In this document: positions 1 to 18,271 of the stretch, in pieces
Position numbering within the stretch: position 1 is the first letter of the stretch
Layout: each line of letters starts with the position of its first letter
Assembly (NCBI GenBank): GCA_963573385.1
Contig: CAUYLG010044548.1
Span: 62,001 to 126,000, forward strand
Direction of reading: 5' to 3'
Source: Cacajao melanocephalus
Taxonomy: Eukaryota; Chordata; Mammalia; Primates; Pitheciidae
Length of the DNA stretch: 64,000 nucleotides
Program-made: the position numbers and the translations under genes
The notes under the pieces: model-generated
Databases searched by the model: none
Told to the model about the DNA's origin: nothing
What the model saw: only the letters and a program-made list of their open reading frames with translations

Positions 1-50
1 GCACTCCAGCCTGGGCAACAAGAGTGAAACACTGTCGTTAAAAAAAAAAG
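1..50 (+). repeat. Alu 3' tail
   Basis: The window opens inside the right arm of a plus-strand Alu: GCACTCCAGCCTGGGCAACA followed by an A-run. A short (GGGT)n array at 50-68 follows the tail. Confidence 0.85.
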
Positions 51-122
51 GGTGGGTGGGTGGGTGGGAAGGTTTCTTGTGGTGGTGAAGGTGTAAGGAA
101 GTAAACAAATAAAAATAAAAAT

Positions 123-1221
<1,099 letters not shown>

Positions 1222-1305
1222 TTCCCAAGTAGCTGGGACGACAGGTGGTCGCCACCACACTCAGCTAATTTTTTCATTTTTTGTAGAGAACTAGAGATGG
1301 GGCTG
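1222..1305 (-). repeat. Alu fragment
   Basis: Antisense Alu piece only: AAGTAGCTGGGACGACAGG through the 'AGCTAATTTTTT...GTAGAGA' block. Both ends are missing. Confidence 0.7.
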
Positions 1306-1561
1306 CCCATACTATTCGACCCTTTTTTAATTCCCAGCCCCCAGAGTCCCTATAAATATTTGTTAAGAAATAGTTGTAACTTAACAAATGTATCTGGGGG
1401 ACCGTGAACTTGGTGCTCCAAATGCATTTAAGTTACAACAATTTCTCTTGCTTAGACTGAGAGGAGATAACAAACATATCCAAAAAGGCCAGATGGCCAC
1501 CCAGAAAGGGTTTTAGGAGGTGAAGCCCACACAATTACCCGAGATACATTGGATCCTATTC

Positions 1562-1707
1562 TCACACCCAGCTAATTTTCGTATTTTTAGTAGAGATAGG
1601 GTTTTACCATTTTGGTGAGGGCGATCTTGAACTCCTGACCTCAGGTGATCCACCTGCCTTGGCCTCCCAGAGTGCTGGGATTACAGACGTGAGCCACTAC
1701 TCCCAGT
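1562..1707 (-). repeat. Alu fragment
   Basis: Antisense fragment from the CAGCTAATTTTCGTATTTTT block to the head box GTGAGCCACTACTCCCAG. The tail half is absent. Confidence 0.8.
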
Positions 1708-1709
1708 GA

Positions 1710-2640
1710 GTTTTTGTTTCATGCGACTGACTCACACCAACCATTCCCCAATTAAAACTATGAAGAAGATCTACATTGAAAAAGATGTGCAGTGAAAATA
1801 AACCTGCCCCATACATTCTCTCCCTGACTCAAGTGGGAGACCAAACCTTAAAGAGATGATTGCTTGGTAAGCATCAGTGGTAATCAGTGTCACAGTTCCT
1901 TCGGGCCAGGATGAGGTTTGGGAAAACATCTCTGACTTGAGATTAAGAAGTGAACTAGTGTCTTACTCCTGGACAACGATGGCTTAATAGACAGCAATTC
2001 TCAAAATTTAGAATTTCTCTTTCAAATTTCCAAACTCTCCTATCTCCTTCTTAAAATATATTAGCATGCTTGTTGATTCGTATTCCTTTATAGGCCACCT
2101 CGTTCCAAGATAGGATTAAAGTCAGCTTGCAAAACTGTCTACAATAAATAATAACACAAATCAAATTTAGGTGAGAGAAAAGAGGCAGGATACAATTTGA
2201 TTGATTATGCCATCATTGTATGGAAGCTAACATCATTATGCTTCCTGAAGCCTGCATTTTGGTCCCCAAAGCTGAAGTCTGTGAGTCCTTAGCCTTAGTT
2301 GATAGATTAGGAGTTTGGATGGTTTAATTCTACAAATGGTGACTACTACTTACCAAATGCTGATTTGACCTGATTTAATTCTCAGGTGGTACCAATAATG
2401 TGAAGTGTTGAAGAAATTTTGCCCTTTAATATTTACACCTATGAATCACCACTTTATTTTCCCATTTGTATTAATAAAAATGAATAAATAAACTTAGCCA
2501 AAAAAAGAGTTTGTAATAAGAATGAAATGACCACAATGGATTGAATAGTTCAAACAAACTTAGTTTTAGTTAGCATGTTGTAGCCTAATTCAGAGTAAAT
2601 GTGTGGTTTCCAGTAAGATTTCTGACATGTTTAAATTAGC
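1710..2640. other. intergenic, nothing recognised
   Basis: AT-rich DNA without an open frame of note and without a repeat family I can name. Confidence 0.4.
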
Positions 2641-2644
2641 TCAC

Positions 2645-2948
2645 AGGCCAGACGTGGTGGCTCACGCCTGTAATCCCAGCAGTTGGAGAGGCCAAGGCAG
2701 GCAGATCACAAGGTCAAGAGTTTGAGACCAGCCTAGCCAACATAGTGAAACCCCATCTCTACTAAAAATGCAAAAAAATTAGCCAGGCATGGTGGTAGGC
2801 TACTTGGAAGGCTGAAGCAGGAGAATCATTTGAATCCCAGAGGCGGAGGCTGAGGCTGAGTGAGCCGAGATCATGCCATTGCACTGCAGCCTGGGCAACA
2901 AGAGCGAAACTCTGTCTCAAAAAAATTAAATAAATAAATAAAATAAAA
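2645..2948 (+). repeat. Alu, full length
   Basis: Plus-strand Alu with head box at 2645 and an A-tail that has become an (AAAT)n repeat. A second Alu follows head to tail. Confidence 0.92.
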
Positions 2949-2952
2949 TTAG

Positions 2953-3235
<283 letters not shown>

Positions 3236-3718
3236 AAAATATAATTAGTTCACAGACATTCATTTTTACATTTGAAGCCTAGAAACAATCTTGAAAGGAC
3301 AGCCAACAACCACAACGAAAAACAAAACAAAAATCACCTAAGTCAAGAAAGTAGACACAAGTGCCCCTCAATCTGCAAATAGATATTTCCCCTACACCAA
3401 GAATCACCTTATGGGAGGAGCAACTGAGTTAAAATTTTAGGATGAAAGGGCTTTCTCTTCATGGAACTGCGTCTAGTGCTCTGGTCAGGTAGTGATGATG
3501 ATCGAGGTAATATTAGTGATCCAAGGAGCAGAGGCTTTTTCCATGCGAAGCCCATATACCCCGGCAGGGCCACCAGGTGGACAAGCCAGTCGCATCTGCA
3601 CAATGCTCCTAAAGGGTGGGTCACAGAGCCAAAGAAAGGAATGATTCGCCAAGTAGAAACTCTGCCTTTTCTGAACTTTTTTGAGATCACAGACTAAGTT
3701 CACTTGGGATGGCAGATA

Positions 3719-4083
3719 CTGGCTGATATGGTTTGGCTCTGTGTCACCACCCAAATCTCATCTTGAATTGCACTCCAATCATTCCCATATGTTGTAGGAG
3801 GGACTAGGTAGGAGATAATTTGAATCATGGGGGCGGTTTCTCCCATACTGTTCTGGTGGTAGTTAATAAGTCTCACGAAAGCCGATGGTTTTATCAGGTG
3901 TTTCCACTTTTGCATCTTCCTCATTCTCTCTTGCCTCCGCCAAGTAAGAAATGCGTTTCACTCTCTGCCATGATTCTGAGGCCTCCCCAGCCACGTTGAA
4001 CTGTAAGTCAAATTAAACCTCCTTTTCCTCCCAGTCTCGGGTATGTCTTTATCAGCAGTGTGAAAACGGACTAATACACTGGC
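3719..4083 (+). repeat. solo LTR of the MaLR (THE1/MST) class
   Basis: The element begins TGATATGGTTTGGCTCTGTG at 3724 and ends GGACTAATACA at 4078. This is the TG...CA structure of an LTR, with text typical of THE1/MST MaLR LTRs (CATGGGGGCGGTTTC block, polyadenylation region AATTAAACCTCC). A 5-bp direct repeat CTGGC flanks it at 3719-3723 and 4079-4083, the expected retroviral target-site duplication. No internal coding region lies next to it, so it is a solo LTR left by recombination. Confidence 0.88.
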
Positions 4084-4089
4084 ACAGAA

Positions 4090-4770
4090 GTTAGCACAGA
4101 AGAGTTTCCCATTAAGGTTTGGTGAAGGAGAGAGGAAAGAGAAGAAAGGAAACAGGGAAGAAGGGAGGCAGGGAGCCCTGAGCAATGCATGGAGGTCAGC
4201 AGTTAAGATTAGCTCAGCAGGAAGGAAGAGTCCTAGGCTTCCCTGAGAGATGACCTCTGACAGACTCCCAGGTTCCCGTGCTCTTTGAGAGAGTCTTTCT
4301 TATCCCCTCACCCAGTATACAGGTACTTTGGCCTGGCCTGGCTGGCCAGATATGCAGTTGAGGTTTTACCTTCAAAGATGACGGCTAGAGAAATAAGAAA
4401 AGGAAAAGCATTTAGAATCCGTAGTAAGACTTACTGATAAGTAACACACATGCAGATCTTATGAATTAATGTTGATCTTCATAGGTAAAAGCATGGCAAT
4501 GCTATTATGTAAGAGAATGTCCTTATTCTTAGAGGTGCATGCTAGTATATTCAAAAGTGAACTGATAGGATGTCTGCAGCAATTTACTTTCAAATGGCTC
4601 CTGAGAAAAAAATATATGTAGCAAATTATTTACTATTGATGGTTTAGGTGAGAGGTACATTAGTGTTTATTACATGATCCTTTCTACTTTTCTATAAACT
4701 TAAATATATTCCAAGTAAAAAGTCCAGGACAAATGGACATTAGAAAATTTCCCAAAATGTATAAAATCTA
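4090..4770. other. intergenic, nothing recognised
   Basis: A purine-rich patch at 4120-4180 (GGAAAGAGAAGAAAGG) is followed by ordinary AT-rich sequence. No gene or named repeat is seen. Confidence 0.35.
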
Positions 4771-4774
4771 TAGT

Positions 4775-5110
<336 letters not shown>

Positions 5111-5125
5111 TTATCTTGGCTGAGA

Positions 5126-5490
5126 GGATAAGGGGTTCCTTCTTGCTTTATTTTATATATATATAATGCAAGTCAAATTAAGGATAAGGGGTTCCTCCTT
5201 GCTTTATTTTTTATATATATAAAATGCAAGTCAAATTAAGGATAAGGGGATCCTCCTTGCTTTATTATATATATATATAATGTAAGTCAAATTAAAGATA
5301 TTATATAATTATATATTATACAATATATAATTATATAATGCATAATTATATATACATATTTAGATGTAATCTAAGTCAAATTATCCTTAATTTGACTTAG
5401 ATTACATCTAAATATATATATATGTATATATAATAAAGAGAGGATAAGTAGTTCCTCCTTGCTTTATTATACATATATACAAAATGTGTG
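5126..5490. repeat. 56-bp minisatellite with embedded palindrome
   Basis: Three tandem copies of a 55-58-bp unit lie at 5126-5181, 5182-5239 and 5240-5294. Each begins GGATAAGGGG, continues TTCCTCCTTGCTTTATT, has a variable (TA)n core and closes with AAGTCAAATTAA. After an AT-rich tract a partial fourth unit begins at 5442 and ends in a (TG)n run near 5500. Between them lies a perfect palindrome (5356-5415) that contains the unit end in inverted orientation. Confidence 0.85.
5356..5415. repeat. perfect 28-bp inverted repeat, 4-base loop
   Basis: The left arm 5356-5383 (core TAGATGTAATCTAAGTCAAA) is the exact reverse complement of 5388-5415. The loop is TCCT at 5384-5387. The arms contain the AAGTCAAATTA end of the surrounding minisatellite unit, so the palindrome arose from an inverted copy of that unit. 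Confidence 0.92.
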
Positions 5491-5499
5491 TGTGTGTGT

Positions 5500-6436
5500 G
5501 TCTTTAAGGCCACAGCTAGGACTCTTCTTTCTGCCCCTCTGACCTCTTTCACTGCACCAAACCACCTGCTCCTGGGCCCCAGCAAAGCAATCCCCCTACA
5601 AACCACATTTCTCAATAAGTGCTTCTGTGCCTATCAGTAGCTGTACATGCTTCTTCCCCACAAACCCTTTCCTCATAAACCATTGCCCACACAAAACAGT
5701 TTAAACCCTCTTTAAACTGCTCTTCTGGAACAAACTGTTTCTTCACTACTGAGTGCACCTCTGGCCAAGGCTTCCACCCACAAACCATTCTTTCTCTAAA
5801 GTTCCTGTGTAACCCTACTGCACCTACCCTCTCTAGATCATTGCCTCTGTTCCCTGAGGTCTATCTTGCTGCAAATTGAATTCCTACTGGTGTTGAGCCT
5901 GAAGATTTCTCAGTTTGCTAAACAAAGGAGTTACCCTTCCCTGACAGATGAAGCAGTGAATTGCTTCCACTTTTGTCTGGGATCAGGCACAGACCCTACC
6001 GTTTCTGCCCTAGCACCCCACCTCCTCAGGTCCCACTTGAGTGACATCAAGCAGAAGTGGACATGCATGGATAGACATATAATTATGGCAACATGAAAGG
6101 ACAGTGTAACATCCCACCCTCCTTCCTGTAGAACTAGAGTGTTGGGGAACTGTAATTGTTGATGTTCAGGTTTTTGCAAACAAGTCCCAATGTTTCAGAT
6201 AAAATAACTTGAAAAAAATTGCAGGGGTCATAAGGTCAAATATTACTCCCTACAGCCTTGTCAAATATTCATCTAGCCCCTATTTTTTCAACATTTCAGG
6301 AATGTAACATAACAATGTCTTTTTTGTAGAGCTCTATTTCTAATATTGAGTGTGATCTCCTGTCCTAGTCAACTCTCCAAAGTTGCACGGAATAAATTTG
6401 ATTCTTCTATATAAATAATGTTTTAAAATAATATAA
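5500..6436. other. intergenic, nothing recognised
   Basis: Pyrimidine-rich, gene-poor sequence. Open frames at 5866-6096 (+) and 5931-6179 (-) overlap and resemble no family I know. Confidence 0.35.
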
Positions 6437-6730
6437 AGCCAGGTATGCTGGCTCATGTCTGTAATCCCAATACTTTAGGAGGCTGAGTGCTAGCAACACT
6501 TGAGGCCAGGAATTTGAGACCAGCCTGGGCAACACAGCAAGACTTTTTTTCTACAAAAAAAAAATATTTAATTAGCTGGGAGTGGTGGTATGTGTCTGTA
6601 GTCCCAGCTACTCAGGAGTGTGAGGCAAGAGGATTGCTTGAGCCTAGGAGTTCAAGAACGCAGTGAGCTATGATCAAACTACTGCATTCCATGGAGCCTG
6701 GGTAACAGAGCAAGACTCTATCTCTTAAAA
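6437..6730 (+). repeat. Alu, old (AluJ-like)
   Basis: Diverged plus-strand Alu with the arms AGCCAGGTATGCTGGCTCAT and GTCCCAGCTACTCAGGAG. Divergence suggests an old subfamily. Confidence 0.85.
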
Positions 6731-6914
6731 AATGATAATAGACAGGTCCTCACTACCTCCTTTCATCTTCTGTTTACCACCAAACTTAACTACTCTCTGA
6801 CTTTTCATATGCAACCTCAATGTGATGCCTTTTTACACATTCTCTCTCCCCATCTCTATCTGTAGATCCAAAGGAATGGAGACAAAACCCCCGAGCCTGA
6901 AGGAATATCTTAGC

Positions 6915-7100
6915 TATTCCTTTGCTGTGTGATGTTGGAAAAGTCAGATAACCTTTCACGAAGCCTTTTTAAATCAGAAAAATGAAAATATAATATCAAT
7001 GATACTTGTTCAAGGGTCTCAACAATTATCAAAACTAAAAAGGACCAAAAATGTAAAATATTTTGTGAACTGTAAAGCACTATGTACCTATTACCTGCTC
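6915..7100 (+). repeat. MIR SINE remnant
   Basis: MIR core text is still readable: CTGTGTGATGTTGGAAAAGT followed by an AATCAGAAAAATGAAAAT block and AACTGTAAAGCAC. Confidence 0.65.
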
Positions 7101-7181
7101 TGAGTATTCACATTAAAGGTCCAATCTCACATGAATGTCTTCCTTTCTCCCAGCATAAACTGAGTCCTTCAATACTAGACT

Positions 7182-7467
<286 letters not shown>

Positions 7468-7624
7468 TATACTAGACTTTTTTGGTAAAATTTGGAATTC
7501 AGAATCAATGGTTCTTATGGAATAATAGTGGATGGCAGTGATTACTCTGAAAAAATTAGTCTATTCATAATGACAATGGTCCAGACTAGTTTGTTTTATT
7601 GTTATTGTTTTTTGTCTTGTTTTC

Positions 7625-7915
7625 TTTAGAGAGGGACAGGGTCTCACTTTGTCACCCAAGCTGAAGAGCAGTGGCATGATCATTGCTCACGGTAACCTGG
7701 AACTCCTGGGCTCAAGTGATCCTCCTGCCTCAGACTCCCAAGTGGTTGAGACTACAGGTATGTGGCACTGCAATAAGCTTTAAAAAAAAAAATCTGTAGA
7801 AACAGGTTCTTGCTATGTTGCCCAGGTTGTTCTCAAACTCATGGCCTCAAGTGATCCTCTCACCTCATCCTCCTAAAGAGCCGGGATTATTGGCATGAGC
7901 CACTGCACCTGGCCT
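7625..7915 (-). repeat. Alu, old (AluJ-like)
   Basis: Antisense, diverged Alu: ACAGGGTCTCACTTTGTCAC through GAGCCACTGCACCTGGCC, with an A-rich linker (T-side) near 7780. Confidence 0.85.
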
Positions 7916-8559
7916 ACCTTTTTGTTTGATTTTTAATGCTTCAATATAATAGCTATATCTTCCCTTTGTACTAGCCATTCTTTTACACTCAATCAGCTTT
8001 GTAGTTGCTCCCTCCCCTGCAGGGCTCAGAGTCTGCCATGTTACCAATTGTATCCCAAAGTCTGGAGGCTTTGGGGTCTCTAAGCTAGAATTTAGCACTG
8101 AGGCTCTGGGGAGGAAGCGCTGACCTTTCCTTAATATCTTTAAAGAGTTTGCTAAAAAGTCTTTACCCTGCAGGGATCACCTTGCAGAGTTTTTCTTTGT
8201 TGTTATTGTTGCTGCTTCTAATTTCCTAGCTCTGCTGCCCTCTTATGGACAGCTCTCAAGTCAAAATCAAGCTCCTATCTTAGACTACCTTCCTTCCATT
8301 GGCGATGTTCCCTGTCACACAACACAGGTGTAACTGTACTATAAGCCAGCCACAGGGTACTATATCAATAATCAGTAAAGGTGGCGTTTAACTCCCAGCC
8401 TATGGTACAGGCCATCTTGTCTTCTTCAAATCACACCCAAGTCCCAGTTGGTTTCTTTCCAGTTCAAAATGCCTCCCATCATTAAAAAAAGAAAGAAAGA
8501 AAGAAAAAACTTTCCCTTGAACCCACATCCTTTCCCCCAGCTACCACTCCTCTTTATAG

Positions 8560-9190
8560 CAAAATTTTGTTATTTGTGGTTGCTGCCTCTACTTTTTCAT
8601 CTCCCATTCTTTCTGGTGTCTATGCTAATAAAGATATTTCTGTTACCCCACTGAGACTACTTGTCAAGGTCAGCAGTGACCTTGATCACTCTCTTGTGTT
8701 AAAACACTTTCTTCATTTGCCCTCCAAGGAATCCTGCTTCTTGGTTTTCCTTCTACCTCATTAATACTTCCTCAAACACATTTGTATGATCCTTCTCCTT
8801 CTCCTCACTTCTGTCCCCAAGTGATATCATCCAGATCATTTGGTTTAAATGCCATCTAGGTGCTAATGGCTTTCAAATGTATTTATCTAGATTAAATCTC
8901 TTCCTTTCGACGCTGAACTCATATATCCAACTGTGTAATTCATGTGTCCGTCTGGAGGTCTAGACTTTTCAAATGTGGCAGCTGTCAAAGAAACTCTTGA
9001 TTACCATGCCAAAACTGCTCCTCTGTTAATGGTATCTTGGTAAATGGCAACTCTATTCACCCAGTAGGTCAAGCTAAAAACTTAGGAAACTTTCTAAATT
9101 CCTCTTTTTCACTCATACCTTATTTTCTATATATCAGCAAGTTCTATCTATTCTACCTTCCAATATCTCCAAAATTTGATCTCTTCTTAC
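8560..9190 (+). repeat. L2 LINE remnant (ORF2 end)
   Basis: Diverged text matches the reverse-transcriptase end of L2 elements, for example GGTCAGCAGTGACCTTGATC, the TATCATCCAGATCATTTGGT block and ATATCCAACTGTGTAATTCA. No open frame survives. The element seems to continue at about 9775 after an unrelated insertion. Confidence 0.6.
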
Positions 9191-9770
9191 TGAAGCAGCA
9201 TTGTTTGTCTAAGGTAATACCTGAGGTTCACTGCCTCATGCCAAAGAAGTCAAGGACATGGACACAAAAAGAGTTAGGTTAAAAGTGAAGGTTTAAGAGG
9301 CAAAAGAAAGAAGAGCTCTCTGTGCAAGGAATGGTCCTGGGGAAAATGGGTTGCCACTTCCATAGTGAAATGCAGGAGGGTTTATAGATGAGCTTGAGGA
9401 GGCAGTGTCTGATTTACACAGGGCACGAAAGATTGGTTGGACCAGGTGTGCCATTTGCATAGCACTTGAAGGAGCTGGCCATGCCCCCATAATCTTTTAT
9501 TATGCAAATGGTTTTTGTACCTGGCCATTGCTGTGTTGCCTGATTCTTTACTGTGCGTGTGGTGACAAAGAAAAGGGAAGATGGGGTCTTCATGATGAAC
9601 GTGCTGGCCCTTGGGTAGCGCTTTTCTATTGGCACAGTGGCCAGCATTCACCTGTGCAAATTTTTGAGACTGCTCTTTGTTAGAAAAGAAATGATTTGCG
9701 GGCTGCTTTTAGTTAAAAAGGGAAACCTTGCCAAGGACTGTTGCCCTCACTATCAGCCTAAATGATTTCA
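9191..9770. mobile_element. unclassified insertion, possibly an LTR
   Basis: About 0.55 kb separates two halves of an L2 remnant, so it looks inserted. It holds ATGCAAAT-type motifs (TTATGCAAATGG at 9499) and overlapping short open frames on both strands. It begins near TGAAGCAGCA, but I could not define matching ends or a target duplication. The family is not recognised. Confidence 0.35.
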
Positions 9771-9774
9771 TCTA

Positions 9775-10270
9775 GCTCCTGTATCATTACCACCTCCATT
9801 ACCACCACTGATCCAAGCCTAAACCAACTTTTAGCCTAATCTACCTCCAAGGTCTCCTAACTAATATCCCTGTTTTTGCTCAATACTATTGATTTTCTAC
9901 GAAGCAGCCAGCGAGTTGTTCTTTTCTTTTAAGTAAATTGATTAAAATCATTTCAGTGACCTCCTTTCATGCTCAAAATGAAACCTAAACTTATCATGAC
10001 CTACAACACCTGCCTACAACTCCAACCTTATCTACCACCACCATTCCCCTTGTTCATTCTACTCTAGTCGCATTGGCCTTCTGTTACTGCTAAATTGTTA
10101 AGTTTCCTGAGAACTTATATGTTTACTTTACCTTCTGCTTGCATACTCTTCTCTAATCACTGCATTGTTCATGCCCTCATTTACTCAGGTCTCTGCTCAA
10201 CTACCAGCTCCTTGGAGAGGTCTTCCCTAAACCAACCTATTTGAAATCACTCACCCTTTTATCACTTTTT
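9775..10270 (+). repeat. L2 LINE remnant (3' part)
   Basis: L2-like text: TGACCTCCTTTCATGCTCAA, ACAACACCTGCCTACAACTC and CTAGTCGCATTGGCCTTCTG. It continues the 8560-9190 remnant in the same orientation. Confidence 0.6.
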
Positions 10271-10283
10271 AAAAAAACATCAT

Positions 10284-11590
<1,307 letters not shown>

Positions 11591-11647
11591 TATTACCTTC
11601 TATCACCTTTATTTTTTTGTCTTAACAGTTATTATTACTTTTGTTGT

Positions 11648-11956
<309 letters not shown>

Positions 11957-11959
11957 ATT

Positions 11960-13170
11960 ACTTTAGATTTTTAAAAACATTTGTATTTGTTGGTAGTCTG
12001 ACTCCCCTAATTTAATATAAATATCATGAAGGCAGAAACATTGTCTTGTTCTTCTCCATATCTCTAACCCCTAGGACATTTGTTGAGTAAGTAAATAAAC
12101 ACATCCTCCTCATGTGTTCATCTCTTCTTGTTCAGCAGCCTAGAAAGACATACTTGATAGGTGTCCTGTCAGGGACATTGAAAGGCTGAAAAGCTTACCT
12201 TCTTCAAGGTTTCATGGGCAGATGACAGTTTATAAATTGTTAATTTTGGTTTTTGTATATATGTATGTATGCATACATATGTTTGTGGATATATATGCAC
12301 ACACACACATCCTGGCATTTCTATATGAGGCATAATACATATGATTATCAAAAGGACAAAGTTCAAAGCAAATGCAAAAAAAAAACATGAATGAGTATAA
12401 ATGCAATACAAAGTTGTAAAGTAAATGTTACGGTTATCTAGAAACTGAATGGCCATTATATTTACAAATGTCAATACTAGGTACAGATTGATAGCAAGAC
12501 CTATCATGATGTCATTTGAATAAATAACATCAAGGTTATTTATCCAAAGGGCACAGCATAAAGTAAGCTCAGTCAGAGAAGTGAACAAATTTTCCAATTC
12601 AGACAGAAGTGCATACTGACTTCAACATCTTCACCAGAAGTGTGCATTATTACTGAAAACTCCTAAATGAGTTAGAAGACTCTATAGAAAGTTAGTCTCT
12701 CTTGGTTCAGCCTATCTGGGCTCATAAAAACGTGTGAATCTGCCTAGAGCCACTCCTTGGGCAGAGATATCTCATGTGTCTAAGGGTTATATAATGACAG
12801 TACTATTGCCGGGTCTTAGAGAACAGTTTGGTTCTCTAAGGCATCTCTCTCAGGCATCTCTGAGAACATTCCTGAACCCAGTATTGTGGAACTGAAGCAG
12901 GGATCAGTTTCCTAGACCTTTGAGACCAGCTAACAAGCCCTTAGGCCAGCCATAGTGTGTATCCTGAAGTGAAGGGTCAGTAGATAACAAATAGTTAAGA
13001 AACTGGACACCTGCAAAGAATGGCAGATTGACAGAAAATATCCAAAATTACTCTCACCATAATTTTGTCTCTTTTAATACTAGTAGTTTCTATTTGTGAG
13101 AGTAAGGGGTAATTGGCAAAGTAAGCAACCAAAGAAATCTAATGACCATCAGCTGCCTAAAAAATTTCAG
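11960..13170. other. intergenic, nothing recognised
   Basis: AT-rich sequence with a TATG/CA microsatellite at 12258-12312. A 142-codon minus-strand open frame (12169-12597) is hydrophobic, but it has no family resemblance, no CpG promoter and no splice context, so I do not call it. Confidence 0.35.
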
Positions 13171-13171
13171 G

Positions 13172-14960
<1,789 letters not shown>

Positions 14961-14964
14961 GCTT

Positions 14965-15320
<356 letters not shown>

Positions 15321-15532
15321 TAAAGCACTACAAAAGACCCCAACCTGAATAAAAATTAAATACTTAGCACCAACAATTATGCTATTCTATACAGTTAATT
15401 TTGGGTGAAAGTGATTCTACTATCAAAACAAGCTTCTCTTTTAGTCAGGTTTCTATCCACCAAAATACTACAGTACAATTTTCACCTATCAGTCCTGTTT
15501 AAAAACTATCAATGGCTGGCCATCTTGCCTAG

Positions 15533-15869
<337 letters not shown>

Positions 15870-16129
15870 CTAAGGTCCTACTCTTGAACCTGGAATCAGA
15901 GCTCCTCTCCACCTTACTGCCCATCCTCCCATTTATTTCTTCACTTTAACTCTTCCCATTTGTTAAATGATCAACAAACTGGACGTCCACTCAGAGACCC
16001 CGTCTGAAAGTCACCAACTACAAAGACAACAGGTAAATAAATCCACAAAGATGGGAAGAAACCAGCGCTTAAACATTCCTGGATTCATCTGTATGTAATG
16101 CTTTCTGCCATGTCCTCTTCACCTATCCT

Positions 16130-16287
16130 TTTTTTTTTTTTTTTTCCAGAGATGGAGTCTTACTCTCTCACCTAGGCTAGAGTACAGTCATGCAGTCATA
16201 AAGCCCACTGCAGCCTCAAACTCCTGTGCTCAAGTGAATTTCCCACCTAGTATGTATGATTACAGGCAGGAGCCACCATGCTTGGCA
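16130..16287 (-). repeat. Alu monomer/partial
   Basis: Antisense, one arm only, from the T-run and GATGGAGTCTTACTCTC to GGAGCCACCATGCTTGGC. Confidence 0.8.
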
Positions 16288-16589
16288 TTTCTGTAAGACC
16301 TAAATAATGTCTCATCAATCTTTTCCCACTGCCCACCTCCGGTGCTGGTCCTCTTCTCTGAATTCCTGTAGCACATACCATCATTGACACTTAGCATAAG
16401 CTACTTTTCACATATTACTGTATTCCTTTTTTAAATAATTAGGATCTCTTCCTTAGTTCAGTAAGAAAAGCTGATTCTAAACATTGACAATATAACATAT
16501 AAAGAGCCTAGTAATAGTCTGTAGCAGGCGTAAGGGCTCAATTAACTCAGCCCAGCCTAGTTATTTTTTTTTTCCTTTTTTCTTTTCCT

Positions 16590-16887
16590 TTTTTTTTTTT
16601 TTTTTTTTAGAAACAGTCACGCACTGTCACCAGGCTGGAGTGCAGTGGCGCTATCTGCAACTCACTGCAACCTCCAACTCCCGGGTTCAAGCAATTCTCC
16701 TGCCTCAGCCTCCCGAGTAGCTGGGACTACAAGCACACACCACCACACCCAGCTAATTTTTGTATTTTTAGTAGAGACGGAGTTTCACCATGTTGGCCAG
16801 GATGGTCTGAATCTCTTGACCTTGTGATCCTCCCACCTCACCCTCCCAAAGTGGTGGGACAACAGGTATGAGCCACCGTACCCGGCT
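16590..16887 (-). repeat. Alu, full length
   Basis: Antisense Alu behind a long T/C-rich run (16561-16610), ending at GAGCCACCGTACCCGGCT. Confidence 0.92.
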
Positions 16888-17284
16888 AGTTATTTCTTTT
16901 TATGCATACTTCTGTCTCACATCTAGATTGTAGATACTCCATCTTATACCAACTTACATTATGGTTTTTAGGACTATGTTCTCTATATAATACATGATTA
17001 ATGAATATTTATTGATGCTGGTAAAGATGGTCATGATAGGGTCAAGAAAGCAAGCCTGATTTGAATGTGGTTAGACACTTATCATGAGCCTCAGTAAAAT
17101 CAGTCTATTTTACAGGCCCCTTCAAAAAAGAAAGATATCATTACCAGTTTTTTTTTTTTTTTTTTTAAAGTCTTTTCTCTGGGAAGCCTTCCCACATCTA
17201 CTTCCCTTCCCTTTATGCTCTTATCCTCCTACAATCCTAAACTGATATATTCAGTTTTGGCTATACTGCTTGGCTTTTTGAAAT

Positions 17285-17650
17285 CAGACACTTGATAAAC
17301 AAAATGTGGTGTATCCACACAACAGAACATTATTTGACCACAAAAAAAGGACTAAGTACTAATACAACTTGGATGAATCTTGAAAACATTACGCTAAATG
17401 AAAGAGGCCAGTCACAAAAATCCTGTTCCATTTGTGTGAAAGTCCAAAATAGTTAAATCTATAGAGACAGAAGGTAGATTTGTGGTTGTTTGGGGCTATA
17501 GGGGAACAGAGAAGGTTCCCCTTTGAAGTGATGAAATGATCTCAAATTAACTGGTAATAAATAATGGCACTATTTATGAATATACTAAAGACCACTGAAT
17601 TGTACACCTTAAATGGGTGAATTCCATGGTATGTAAATTTTCTTTCTCCT
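17285..17650 (+). repeat. L1M 3' end
   Basis: Sense old L1 3' text: TGGTGTATCCACACAACAGA, TTGGATGAATCTTGAAAACA and ACCACTGAATTGTACACCTT. Confidence 0.8.
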
Positions 17651-17959
17651 CCCACTTCCTTTCTGGGCCCCAGTCTTTCCCTTCACTTGAGCTTGGCCAG
17701 AACCTTCCTGTGATACTGTATCCAGGCATTCCCCCTTGGTGACTCACTGCACTATTATCTTTGCTTATCAACTTGCATTCAGCTGGCTGGCATCTTTCAA
17801 AACCACACCACCCTCCCAGGCCCATGTGCCTTTTAAGAAAGACCAGTGCTGGATGAGCCTCTAGTAGTGACAACATTTTAGTTGTTAGTGGTATAATATG
17901 GAAGAGATATTTTACACAGGCTGCTTTGGAGAACTTTCAAATTATCCTTTGTTTGGTAA

Positions 17960-18271
<312 letters not shown>

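Noticed and set aside
12169..12597. 142-codon hydrophobic minus-strand frame
   Set aside because: No domain, no promoter, no splice sites and AT-rich codon use. It is most likely chance.
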